The translations under genes were made by a program, and so were the position numbers. The notes under the pieces were generated by a model. It was not told where the DNA came from and searched no databases. It saw only the letters and a list, made by a program, of their open reading frames with translations. Shown in pieces: positions 29,213 to 36,618 of a stretch of 64,000 nt of DNA; the first letter of the stretch is position 1; each line of letters begins with the position of its first letter. Location of the stretch: positions 1,271,001-1,335,000 of the forward strand of contig CP113924.1 of NCBI GenBank assembly GCA_029391995.1, read 5' to 3'. Source of the DNA: Streptococcaceae bacterium ESL0729 (GTDB taxonomy: Bacteria > Bacillota > Bacilli > Lactobacillales > Streptococcaceae).

Positions 29213-29228
29213 AAATTGGAGTTTACAC

Positions 29229-30101
29229 ATGTTTTATTCAATTAAAGAACTGGTCTACCAGGCTGATTTAAACCACCAGGGAAGCATCCCTGAGCTGATG
29301 ATTGCTACAGAAAGAGAGATGACTGGTTGTAGCAGGGAGGAAATCATAGGCCTCATGGAGAGAAATCTTGAGGTAATGGTTGCATCCGTTAAAAAAGGGC
29401 TTGACCCCAAGCCGTCTCCAACTGGACTTTCAGGAGGGGATGCCGCAAAGCTTGACCGCTACCTGCAAAAAGGGACTAGCCTGTCTGACACAACCATCCT
29501 TTCAGCAGTCAGAAATGCAATGGCTGTCAATGAGCTAAATGCCAAGATGGGACTGGTCTGTGCCACTCCTACCGCGGGGTCTGCCGGATGTGTTCCAAGT
29601 GTTTTGGTCGCTGCCAGTGAAAAATTAAAGCTAAGCCACAAGGAACAGCTTGATTTTCTTTTTACAGCAGGAGCCTTTGGGCTTGTCATTGCTAATAATG
29701 CTTCTATTAGTGGGGCTGAAGGTGGTTGTCAGGCTGAGGTTGGCTCAGCTAGTGCCATGGCAGCTGCTGCCCTCACTCATATAGCAGGGGGATCTGCCTT
29801 TGAAGCATCCCAAGCAGCTGCTTTTGTTATCAAAAACCTTCTGGGACTCATCTGTGACCCGGTTGCAGGACTTGTCGAAGTACCCTGTGTTAAAAGAAAT
29901 GCCCTGGGGGCAAGTTTTGCCTTTGTGGCAGCTGATATGGCCCTTGCTGGTATTGAGTCAAAAATTCCAGTTGATGAGGTAATTCAAGCCATGTATCAGG
30001 TTGGTGTTGCCATGCCGACAGCATTTAAGGAAACAGCTGAAGGCGGCCTTGCTGCCACCCCTACTGGTCAAAGACTGATGGAAGAGATTTTTGGATCATA
30101 A
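29229..30101 (+). CDS. sdaAA: L-serine dehydratase, iron-sulfur-dependent, alpha subunit
   Basis: Catalytic subunit, 290 residues. I start at the ATG at 29229 (TTGGAG 7 nt before it), giving MFYSIKELVYQADL, as in the family. Cysteines likely to bind the 4Fe-4S cluster occur in TAGSAGCVPSV, EGGCQAEVGSASAMAAAA and ICDPVAGLVEVPCVKRNALG. Last gene of HAD-sdaAB-sdaAA, closed by a terminator. Supplies pyruvate from serine. Confidence 0.95.
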   Translation: MFYSIKELVYQADLNHQGSIPELMIATEREMTGCSREEIIGLMERNLEVMVASVKKGLDPKPSPTGLSGGDAAKLDRYLQKGTSLSDTTILSAVRNAMAVNELNAKMGLVCATPTAGSAGCVPSVLVAASEKLKLSHKEQLDFLFTAGAFGLVIANNASISGAEGGCQAEVGSASAMAAAALTHIAGGSAFEASQAAAFVIKNLLGLICDPVAGLVEVPCVKRNALGASFAFVAADMALAGIESKIPVDEVIQAMYQVGVAMPTAFKETAEGGLAATPTGQRLMEEIFGS

Positions 30102-30131
30102 AAAGACGGAGAGATTCGTCTTTTTTATTTT
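30101..30131 (+). terminator. Terminator after sdaAA
   Basis: AAAAGACG and CGTCTTTT form an 8-bp stem around GAGAGATT, followed by TTTATTTTT. It begins at the last base of the stop codon. Confidence 0.85.
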
Positions 30132-30323
30132 TACAGGAAAATTAATAAGTAATAAGAAAAAGTCTTCCCTCTTGTAATACATCAGATGGAATCAATTTAT
30201 GCATAAGTAAAAGTAATTAAAAGTAAAAATTCATCCCATCTGTATGAGATTCTATTGTAATTGCTCAAAAAAAATAGTATTATCGGTGTATATTCTTTTT
30301 TTGCTTATTTTTTATTTATATAT

Positions 30324-30356
30324 GTTTGTTATCTAACAAACTTCGTATAGTATAAC
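30324..30356 (+). promoter_or_regulatory. Palindromic operator over the AEC-transporter promoter
   Basis: GTTTGTTA-TC-TAACAAAC (30324-30341) is a perfect 18-bp palindrome. Its TTGTTA (30326-30331) can act as a -35 for TAGTAT (30348-30353) at 16 bp. A dimeric repressor bound here would block RNA polymerase. The rest of the 289-bp gap is AT-rich with nothing else recognisable. Confidence 0.6.
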
Positions 30357-30390
30357 AGATTGAGAAAAAAACTTTAGGAGAAGCTTATTT

Positions 30391-31467
30391 ATGAACATTT
30401 TAAAAATGGCGGTTGAGACCTTGACCAAGGTTGAGGTTCTAAGTGCCATTACATCGACTGTCTTTATCATCCTTCTTGGCTACTTTTGTAGGAAAAAGGG
30501 AATTTTTGATGCCCATGTTGGGAAAACTCTTTCAAAGATTGTCCTTACCGTAGCCCTACCCTGCCTTGCCTTCAACTCATTCATGCAGGATATTGACCCT
30601 GTAAAGCTTGAGCAGAGTATCAATGTTTTGATTTGGGGACTTGTAGTCTACGTCCTTCTTATCTTCCTATCAAAGCCTTTATTTATTAAATATAAGGGAG
30701 ACAAGCAGACAACCCTTAGGGTTCTAACCATTTTTGGGTCAACCACCTTCTTTGGAACACCAATCGTTAGTGCAGTCTATGGTCCTCTTGGAGTTATGTA
30801 CTCAAGCGTCTTTAACATCGGCTATCGTATCTTCCTCTATTCTTATGGTTACATCAAAATGAGTGGTCTTAAGATGGAGGCTAAGAACATCAAGACCATG
30901 TTTATGAATCCAATCATCATTGCAACCTTTGCAGGTCTTCTTATCTGGCTTTTCCAAGGATATCTTCCACAAACACACGTTACAGTGAATGTTCCAGCTA
31001 GCGTTGAAAAAGGCAAGGTAATCAGTGAGCAGGTTGTTAAAAACTTTGCCATCCTAAGGATTGACCAAACTCTACCGTGGCTCTTTAAGCCAATGACCTT
31101 CCTTGCAGGACTTGCGTCACCTCTTGCTTGGCTATCAATCGGTGCAACCCTTGGTGAAGTTGAATTCAAGAAAGCTGCATCAGACAAGACTTCTTGGTAT
31201 TACTCAGTTGTCAAAGTCATCATCGTACCTCTTATCAACCTAGTTGCCCTAACTATTCTAACAGCAACTGGAATTTTAAAGGTTGACTCAACTGCCCTTG
31301 CAACAATTGTTATCATGATGGCAGCCCCTACCGCAACAGTAGCTGCGGCCTATGCTATAAGCTTTGACCGAGAGGCTGTCCTTGCATCAAACGCTTCACT
31401 CATATCAACAGTCCTAGCCGTCATCATGACCCCTGTTTGGATTGTTGTCCTTCAAATGCTTGGCTAA
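30391..31467 (+). CDS. AEC-family (auxin efflux carrier) transporter, probable organic-acid permease
   Basis: A 358-residue membrane protein with about ten hydrophobic segments in the AEC pattern: LLGYFCRKKGIFD at the first loop, VLTVALPCLAFNSFM-like segment, TFFGTPIVSAVYG, and the C-terminal MMAAPTATVAAAYAISFDRE. Bacterial AEC members carry malate, lactate or other carboxylates (for example MleP). AGGAG lies 10 nt before the ATG. The next gene encodes a D-2-hydroxyacid dehydrogenase, which suggests a hydroxy- or keto-acid substrate; this is inference. Confidence 0.85.
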   Translation: MNILKMAVETLTKVEVLSAITSTVFIILLGYFCRKKGIFDAHVGKTLSKIVLTVALPCLAFNSFMQDIDPVKLEQSINVLIWGLVVYVLLIFLSKPLFIKYKGDKQTTLRVLTIFGSTTFFGTPIVSAVYGPLGVMYSSVFNIGYRIFLYSYGYIKMSGLKMEAKNIKTMFMNPIIIATFAGLLIWLFQGYLPQTHVTVNVPASVEKGKVISEQVVKNFAILRIDQTLPWLFKPMTFLAGLASPLAWLSIGATLGEVEFKKAASDKTSWYYSVVKVIIVPLINLVALTILTATGILKVDSTALATIVIMMAAPTATVAAAYAISFDREAVLASNASLISTVLAVIMTPVWIVVLQMLG

Positions 31468-31523
31468 TCTAGCTAGCTACTATTACTTCTAACTTAAAGA
31501 CAGAAAGGTCTAGGTTTACACTT

Positions 31524-32519
31524 ATGTTAAAAATCGCATGTTACGGGGTTCGACCAAATGAAAAACCCTACTTTGAAAAACTCAATAAATATAACTATGA
31601 TTTAACCTTAATCGAAGACTTACTAACCCACGATAATATAGATACTGCAAAGAATCACGATGCTGTTTTACTTCGTGGAAACTGTGTGGCAGATAGGGTA
31701 AATCTTAAAAAATTAAAGGATTTTGGAGTTCGTTATGTATTCACTAGAACTGTAGGATTTAACCATATTGACCTAGATGCTGCAAAAGAATTGGGACTAC
31801 TTGTTGCCCGTGTTCCTGGCTATTCTCCAAATGCAATTGCAGAGCTTGCCCTAACCCTTGGGATGAGCCTTTTGAGAAATGTGGCCTATACTGTTGACCG
31901 CACTTCGCAAAAGAACTTTACCGTAAGTCCTCAAATGTTTAGTCGCGAAATCCGCAACTGTACCGTTGGAATTCTTGGAACTGGTAAAATCGGTCTTGTT
32001 GAAGCCAAGTTATATAAGGGGCTTGGGGCACGTGTTGTAGCCTATGACATCTACCAGTCTGATGAAGCCAAAGAAGTTGTTGAATTTTTAGAGCTTGATG
32101 AACTCCTTAAAACAAGCGATATCGTAAGCCTCCATCTGCCTTACTTCCCTGGAAAAAATGATAAATTAGTCAACCAAGACTTCCTTGCTAAGATGAAAAA
32201 TGATGCCATCCTCATCAATACAGCAAGGGGAGAACTCCAGGACAATGAAGCCATCTTAAAGGCTCTTCAAGAGAACACCTTGGGTGCCTTTGGTACAGAT
32301 GTTATGCCTAATGAAACAAGCATCTTTTTCAAGGAATTTTCATCCGAAAATCCAATGTTAGATAGCGTGGCTGAACAGCTAGTCGATTTATATCCTAGAG
32401 TCTTAATCACTCCTCACATCGGATCAAATACCGATGAGGCCCTTAAAAACATGATTGAAATAAGCTTTGATAATTTTAATGATGTTGAAAAAACAGGGAC
32501 TTGTCCAAACCTAATTTAA
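31524..32519 (+). CDS. D-2-hydroxyacid dehydrogenase (D-lactate/D-hydroxyisocaproate dehydrogenase family)
   Basis: NAD-dependent reduction of 2-keto acids to D-2-hydroxy acids. The 331-residue protein has the catalytic-domain motif VPGYSPNAIAELAL (about 92-105), Rossmann GILGTGKIG (about 150), and the catalytic triad Arg in INTARGELQD (about 235), Glu in TDVMPNETS and His in ITPHIGSNTDEAL (about 296). It aligns along its length with LdhD/VanH-type enzymes. The substrate (pyruvate or branched-chain keto acid) is not fixed by sequence. It follows the AEC transporter by 56 bp and shares its promoter. Confidence 0.88.
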   Translation: MLKIACYGVRPNEKPYFEKLNKYNYDLTLIEDLLTHDNIDTAKNHDAVLLRGNCVADRVNLKKLKDFGVRYVFTRTVGFNHIDLDAAKELGLLVARVPGYSPNAIAELALTLGMSLLRNVAYTVDRTSQKNFTVSPQMFSREIRNCTVGILGTGKIGLVEAKLYKGLGARVVAYDIYQSDEAKEVVEFLELDELLKTSDIVSLHLPYFPGKNDKLVNQDFLAKMKNDAILINTARGELQDNEAILKALQENTLGAFGTDVMPNETSIFFKEFSSENPMLDSVAEQLVDLYPRVLITPHIGSNTDEALKNMIEISFDNFNDVEKTGTCPNLI

Positions 32520-32525
32520 TGAGTA

Positions 32526-32553
32526 AAAAAAACAGGCCTTAAGCCTGTTTTTT
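32526..32553 (+). terminator. Terminator after the D-2-hydroxyacid dehydrogenase
   Basis: AAAACAGGC-CTTAA-GCCTGTTTT stem with T-run, 9 bp after the stop. Confidence 0.9.
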
Positions 32554-32587
32554 ACTTGCCTAAATCTACCTGTCCCTACTGGTTTCT

Positions 32588-32617
32588 TTGTTAATTTTTT
32601 AATTTTTTTGCTATAAT
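32588..32617 (+). promoter_or_regulatory. yfhO promoter, extended -10, positioned for a leaderless mRNA
   Basis: TTGTTA (32588-32593), 18-bp spacer, TGcTATAAT with TATAAT at 32612-32617. The ATG begins 7 nt after the -10, where transcription should start, and there is no Shine-Dalgarno. Confidence 0.7.
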
Positions 32618-32623
32618 CATACC

Positions 32624-35233
32624 ATGAAAAGATTATCAGATTTTGTTAAAAAAAATAAGCTGCCACTTGTGGCCAGCTTCTTCTTACCAGCCCTTATACT
32701 TACAATAATTTATTCAATTTTTGGCATTTTTTGGAATGGTGGAACAACCGTCCTAGCAGGGGATGCCTACCATCAATATGTTAATGCCCATGCCCTATAC
32801 CGAGATATCATGCATTCTGGTAAAGGATTTTTCTATACCTTTACTAGCGGTCTTGGGTTGAATCTCTACTCATTTTCTTCTTACTACCTGGGTAGTTTTT
32901 TCATGCCCCTGACCTATTTTTTCACGGCAGAAAATATGCCAAACGCCCTTTATCTTTTTACCATCTTAAAATTTGGGGCAATCGGGCTAACAGCTTTTAT
33001 AAGCTTTAAAAACATGTATAAGACCATCTCAAACTGGCTTATTTTACCCCTATCAACGGCCTACTCCCTCATGAGTTTTTCAAGTAGCCAAAGCGAGATT
33101 ATCATGTGGCTTGATGTTTTCATCTGGTTGCCCCTTATTGTCTGGGGGCTTCACGCCCTCATGGATGCAGGCAAAAAGAAGCTTTATTTCGTAAGCCTTA
33201 CCATCCTCTTTATTCAAAATTACTACTTTGGATTCATGATGGCAATTTTTTTAGTGGGATATTTTTTGGCCAGATCAAGCTTTAATTTTACTAGGAAAAA
33301 ATTCATCAAAAATTTTACGGCCTTTTCAATCACATCACTTTTAGCAGGGATAAGCTCCCTTGTAACCATCCTTCCCATGTACCTTGATCTTAAAATCAAC
33401 GGGGAGGAGCTCACTCCAATCACTAAATTATTTACTGATAAGAGTTGGTACTTTGACCTTTTTGCCAAAAACTTCGTAGGAGCTTTTGATACCACCAAAT
33501 ACGGCTCAATCCCTATGATTTATGTGGGACTAGTTCCCCTAGTCCTTGCCGTTTTATTCTTCTTTGCAAAAACCATATCCCTTAAGACAAAGCTTGCCTA
33601 CCTGGCCCTTTTGGTCTTTATCAATCTAAGCTTCCACCTAGAGGCTCTTGATCTTTTGTGGCAGGGGATGCACGCTCCCAACATGTTTTTACACCGCTAT
33701 TCATTTACCTTGAGCCTCTTAATTGTAGTCATGGCCCTTGAATCGCTAACTAGAATAGGGGAATTTAGCAGGCGGGCTGTAATTGATAGCTTTATTATTT
33801 TGGCTGTTGGTTTTACCTATGTCCTTGCAAGCGAGCGTTATAATTTTTTAAATAAATATAATCTTATCCTAACCACCCTCTTCCTAGCGGCCTACTTCCT
33901 TGTTGCCTGGGCCTTTAGAAATAACAAGGTTAATCCCAAGCTTCTAATGCTAAGTCTCCTTCTTCTAATGGTTGGAGAGACTGGTATTAATAGTTACTAT
34001 CAAATTAAGGGACTTTCAAATGAATGGGGCTACGCCAAAAAATCCCACTATGATGAGCAGTATGACAAGGTCGATCCTCTGGCAAAAAGTTTGGATCCTG
34101 AAATCTTTACCCGAATGGAGAACCTTGAACCAGATACAGCTAATGATGGTATGAAATATGACTACAACTCCCTGGCCCAATTCTCAAGTGTCAGGAATCG
34201 TAAATCAAGTAGTACCCTTAATCTATTGGGCTTTAAATCCCTTGGAACAAATTTGAATCTAAGATATCCCAATAACACCCTCCTTGGAGATGGAATCTTT
34301 GCCATCAAATATAATATCACTAGCAATCTACAAGCAAGCAAATATGGCTTTGAAGATACTGACTTTGATAAACTAAAAGTTAATAATCTAGCCCTAAATC
34401 CTGCAATTTTTGTTGCTGGAGGCTACGAGGACGTTGAGCTTATAAACAATGACGTCCTTGAAAATCAGACCAAGATGCTCAACAAGCTTTCAGGCCTTGA
34501 TCTTGACTATTTTACAAGCCAGGCCAAGGAAGATGAGACCATATCTGGAAATATTAGTGCAAGTGATAGCCGGGTTACTCTTAGGAAGAAGGACTCAGAG
34601 ACTGAGTTGTCCTTCACCTACTCAATCATGGCACCAGCCAGGAAGCAGCTTTATTTAAAGATGCCAAACATCAGCTTTTCTGGTGACAAGAGTAAGGATA
34701 TAAGAATTACCATCAATGATAAATCTTACAGTTTTAATCCCCTAAACACTGGTTCCTTCTTCAATCTTGGCTACTATGATGTGGCAACACCGATTGACTT
34801 TAAGCTGACCGTTTTAAACAATGACAATATCTCCTTTGACAAGACCCAACTTTGGGCCCTTGATGTTGATAATTATCAAGCGGCTATTGATAAAATTAGG
34901 GCCAATAAGACTGAGGCCAAGGTCCTCAAAAATGGCTTAAGCGTTAGCTACAAGGCTGACCTTGCTGGAGACTTATTCCTAACCATCCCCTACGATCAAG
35001 GCTGGTCAGCTAAGATTGACGGCAAGCAAGTTGCCATCAAAGAGGCCCAAACTGGTTTCATGAAAATAAAAGCTCCCGCAGGAGAGCATGAGGTTATCTT
35101 AAAATTTGTTCCCCAAGGATTCAAACTTGGACTCACGGCCTTTATTGTGGGTGTAAGCTCCTTTATCATGTACGAAGGTAGCCTAATCTCCTATCTCGTT
35201 AATAAATATAAAAGTAAAAAAGAAGGACGCTAG
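32624..35233 (+). CDS. yfhO: YfhO family membrane protein (GT-C-like glycosyltransferase)
   Basis: An 869-residue protein with about 13 membrane helices in the first 460 residues and again one helix at the C-terminus. Family features are AGDAYHQYVNAHALYRD in the first outside loop (acidic catalytic candidates), FLHRYSFTLSLLIV, and the tail segment YDQGWSAKIDGKQ...AGEHEVILKF. In Bacillus YfhO is linked to glycosylation of teichoic acids using a lipid-linked sugar. It is monocistronic. The next Met is far downstream, so the start at 32624 is the only reasonable one even though it lacks a ribosome-binding site. Confidence 0.88.
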   Translation: MKRLSDFVKKNKLPLVASFFLPALILTIIYSIFGIFWNGGTTVLAGDAYHQYVNAHALYRDIMHSGKGFFYTFTSGLGLNLYSFSSYYLGSFFMPLTYFFTAENMPNALYLFTILKFGAIGLTAFISFKNMYKTISNWLILPLSTAYSLMSFSSSQSEIIMWLDVFIWLPLIVWGLHALMDAGKKKLYFVSLTILFIQNYYFGFMMAIFLVGYFLARSSFNFTRKKFIKNFTAFSITSLLAGISSLVTILPMYLDLKINGEELTPITKLFTDKSWYFDLFAKNFVGAFDTTKYGSIPMIYVGLVPLVLAVLFFFAKTISLKTKLAYLALLVFINLSFHLEALDLLWQGMHAPNMFLHRYSFTLSLLIVVMALESLTRIGEFSRRAVIDSFIILAVGFTYVLASERYNFLNKYNLILTTLFLAAYFLVAWAFRNNKVNPKLLMLSLLLLMVGETGINSYYQIKGLSNEWGYAKKSHYDEQYDKVDPLAKSLDPEIFTRMENLEPDTANDGMKYDYNSLAQFSSVRNRKSSSTLNLLGFKSLGTNLNLRYPNNTLLGDGIFAIKYNITSNLQASKYGFEDTDFDKLKVNNLALNPAIFVAGGYEDVELINNDVLENQTKMLNKLSGLDLDYFTSQAKEDETISGNISASDSRVTLRKKDSETELSFTYSIMAPARKQLYLKMPNISFSGDKSKDIRITINDKSYSFNPLNTGSFFNLGYYDVATPIDFKLTVLNNDNISFDKTQLWALDVDNYQAAIDKIRANKTEAKVLKNGLSVSYKADLAGDLFLTIPYDQGWSAKIDGKQVAIKEAQTGFMKIKAPAGEHEVILKFVPQGFKLGLTAFIVGVSSFIMYEGSLISYLVNKYKSKKEGR

Positions 35234-35242
35234 TCCTTCTTT
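35219..35242. terminator. Bidirectional terminator between yfhO and copY
   Basis: AGAAGGAC-GCTA-GTCCTTCT with A-run before and T-run after. The yfhO TAG stop starts inside the loop, so the stem is partly coding. Confidence 0.85.
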
Positions 35243-35246
35243 TCTT

Positions 35247-35648
35247 CTAATCATAGATACAGTTACAGGCAACCATTACCTCACTTGTCTTATGATCCAA
35301 AGCATCCCTTAGGATGACAAGATCTTCTTCAGTAAAGTCGCTAATTTTTATCAATTCTGCAATGGCCTGAACCCTTTGTTTGGTGCAAATCTTATCAGCC
35401 AGCTCATCTGCCATCTCGCAAGCCGCCTCACTTTCAGAAAGCCTGGCTGAGTAAATATATTTTCTTCCTGCCTTTTGGGTGGCAAGCATCCCTTTTTTCA
35501 CCAGCCTACCAAGAAGGGTTTTAATGGTTGAAAGCTGCCAACCATGGCTGGGATCAATCTTACTGGAAACATCGTCAACTGTAGCTGAACCATTGGTCCA
35601 AATCACTCGCATAATGTCCCACTCTGCATCACTAATTGTATTAATCAT
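35247..35648 (-). CDS. copY: CopY/BlaI-family copper-type repressor, single C-terminal CxC
   Basis: A 133-residue winged-helix repressor. The N-terminal BlaI/MecI/CopY DNA-binding domain has ISDAEWDIMRVIW (about 5-17) and WQLSTIKTLLGRLVKKGML (about 37-55). Classical CopY ends in CxC-x4-CxC, which binds Zn or Cu(I). Here only VACNCIYD remains, one CxC, and the frame then ends. A perfect cop box lies in its promoter, supporting a CopY-type autoregulated repressor. No copA, copB or copZ is in the window. BlaI-type function without copper is the alternative. Confidence 0.82.
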   Translation of the reverse strand: MINTISDAEWDIMRVIWTNGSATVDDVSSKIDPSHGWQLSTIKTLLGRLVKKGMLATQKAGRKYIYSARLSESEAACEMADELADKICTKQRVQAIAELIKISDFTEEDLVILRDALDHKTSEVMVACNCIYD

Positions 35649-35674
35649 GCCTACCTCCTAATCTTTGATATAAG

Positions 35675-35701
35675 TTTACAGCTGTAAATATTCTTTGTCA
35701 A
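35675..35701 (-). promoter_or_regulatory. copY promoter with cop box
   Basis: TTTACAGCTGTAAA (35675-35688) is a perfect palindrome containing the TACAnnTGTA core of CopY/BlaI operators. On the minus strand TTGACA (35696-35701) is 17 bp from TAAACT, so the box lies between and over the -10. The divergent promoter at 35739-35766 is about 50 bp away. Confidence 0.8.
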
Positions 35702-35738
35702 GGTATCAGTTTAAATCAACTTTCAAATAAGCTTTACT

Positions 35739-35766
35739 TTGCTTTAAAGAGCTCATTCGCTATAAT
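35739..35766 (+). promoter_or_regulatory. Promoter of the glycerophosphodiesterase gene
   Basis: TTGCTT (35739-35744), 16-bp spacer, TATAAT (35761-35766). Confidence 0.6.
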
Positions 35767-35824
35767 GTGGACTATAGGGTGGACTTTAGAATTTCCACCA
35801 AATAAAACAACAGATAGGAAAGTC

Positions 35825-36580
35825 ATGTACGAAGACAAAACGATTTTTGCCCACAGGGGGCTTCCCTTACAGGCACCTGAAAATACCCTGGCCTCATTTC
35901 AACTCCTAAAAGACTATAATATAAGCTGGTTTGAAACAGACATCACATCGACAAGTGACGGGGAGCTTGTGATTATCCATGATGACTTTTTAGACCGTAC
36001 AACCAATCTTCATGGCGAGGTGGCAAGAACTCCTTATAAAACTCTTGAAAATTTAGATGCGGGATTTTGGTTTTCTGAAAAATTCAAGGGAGAAAAATTA
36101 CCTCGAATGGAGGACTTGGTCGATTTTATCAATGATAGTAAAATTAATCTAAATCTTGAACTTAAGGGAATTTCTGGCCCCCGTGGTAATCTTTTGGCTG
36201 ATAATTTGGTGGTCAAGCTCAAAAAACTCCTGGCCCAGATTGATCCAGAAGTTAAGATTCTAATCTCCTCTTTTAACTCGATAATGCTATCTAAGATGCA
36301 GCAGATTGCCCCAGAATATGAGTATGCCATCCTCTTTGAAAGGCACACCCTCTATCCTGACTGGCAGTTGATTGCTGATGCCTGCGGGGCAAGAACCATC
36401 CACCTTGAAAATGATCTTTTGACCTATGAGATGATTAAGGAAATAAAAGATCGGGGTTACAAGGTCAATATTTGGACGGTAAATGACCCGTCCCGTGCCA
36501 ATCAACTCTTTAATTGGGGGGTAGATGGAATTTTTACAGATCAGGCAGATTATTTTGTCGGAAAAAGATTGGAAAAATAA
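35825..36580 (+). CDS. Glycerophosphodiester phosphodiesterase
   Basis: Hydrolyses glycerophosphodiesters to glycerol-3-phosphate. Start at 35825 (AGGA 6 nt before it) gives MYEDKTIFAHRGLPLQAPEN and 251 residues. The catalytic HRG at about 10-12, ETDITSTSDGELVIIHDD (about 38-55, with the metal acids and second His) and LNLELKG are all present. The C-terminus has NIWTVNDPSRANQLFNWGVDG-type TIM-barrel residues. No signal peptide, so cytosolic. Monocistronic. Confidence 0.93.
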   Translation: MYEDKTIFAHRGLPLQAPENTLASFQLLKDYNISWFETDITSTSDGELVIIHDDFLDRTTNLHGEVARTPYKTLENLDAGFWFSEKFKGEKLPRMEDLVDFINDSKINLNLELKGISGPRGNLLADNLVVKLKKLLAQIDPEVKILISSFNSIMLSKMQQIAPEYEYAILFERHTLYPDWQLIADACGARTIHLENDLLTYEMIKEIKDRGYKVNIWTVNDPSRANQLFNWGVDGIFTDQADYFVGKRLEK

Positions 36581-36604
36581 AAAGGACCTAGGGTCCTTTT
36601 TTAT
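36578..36604 (+). terminator. Terminator after the glycerophosphodiesterase gene
   Basis: AAAAGGACC-TAG-GGTCCTTTT stem with TTTTATTTG following. It may also serve leuS on the other strand. Confidence 0.85.
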
Positions 36605-36618
36605 TTGTTTTAGCTTTA

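Noticed and set aside
30324..30341. Rex operator
   Set aside because: The half-sites TTGTTA/TAACAA resemble clostridial Rex sites, but the spacing between them is 2 bp rather than about 6, so it does not fit Rex.
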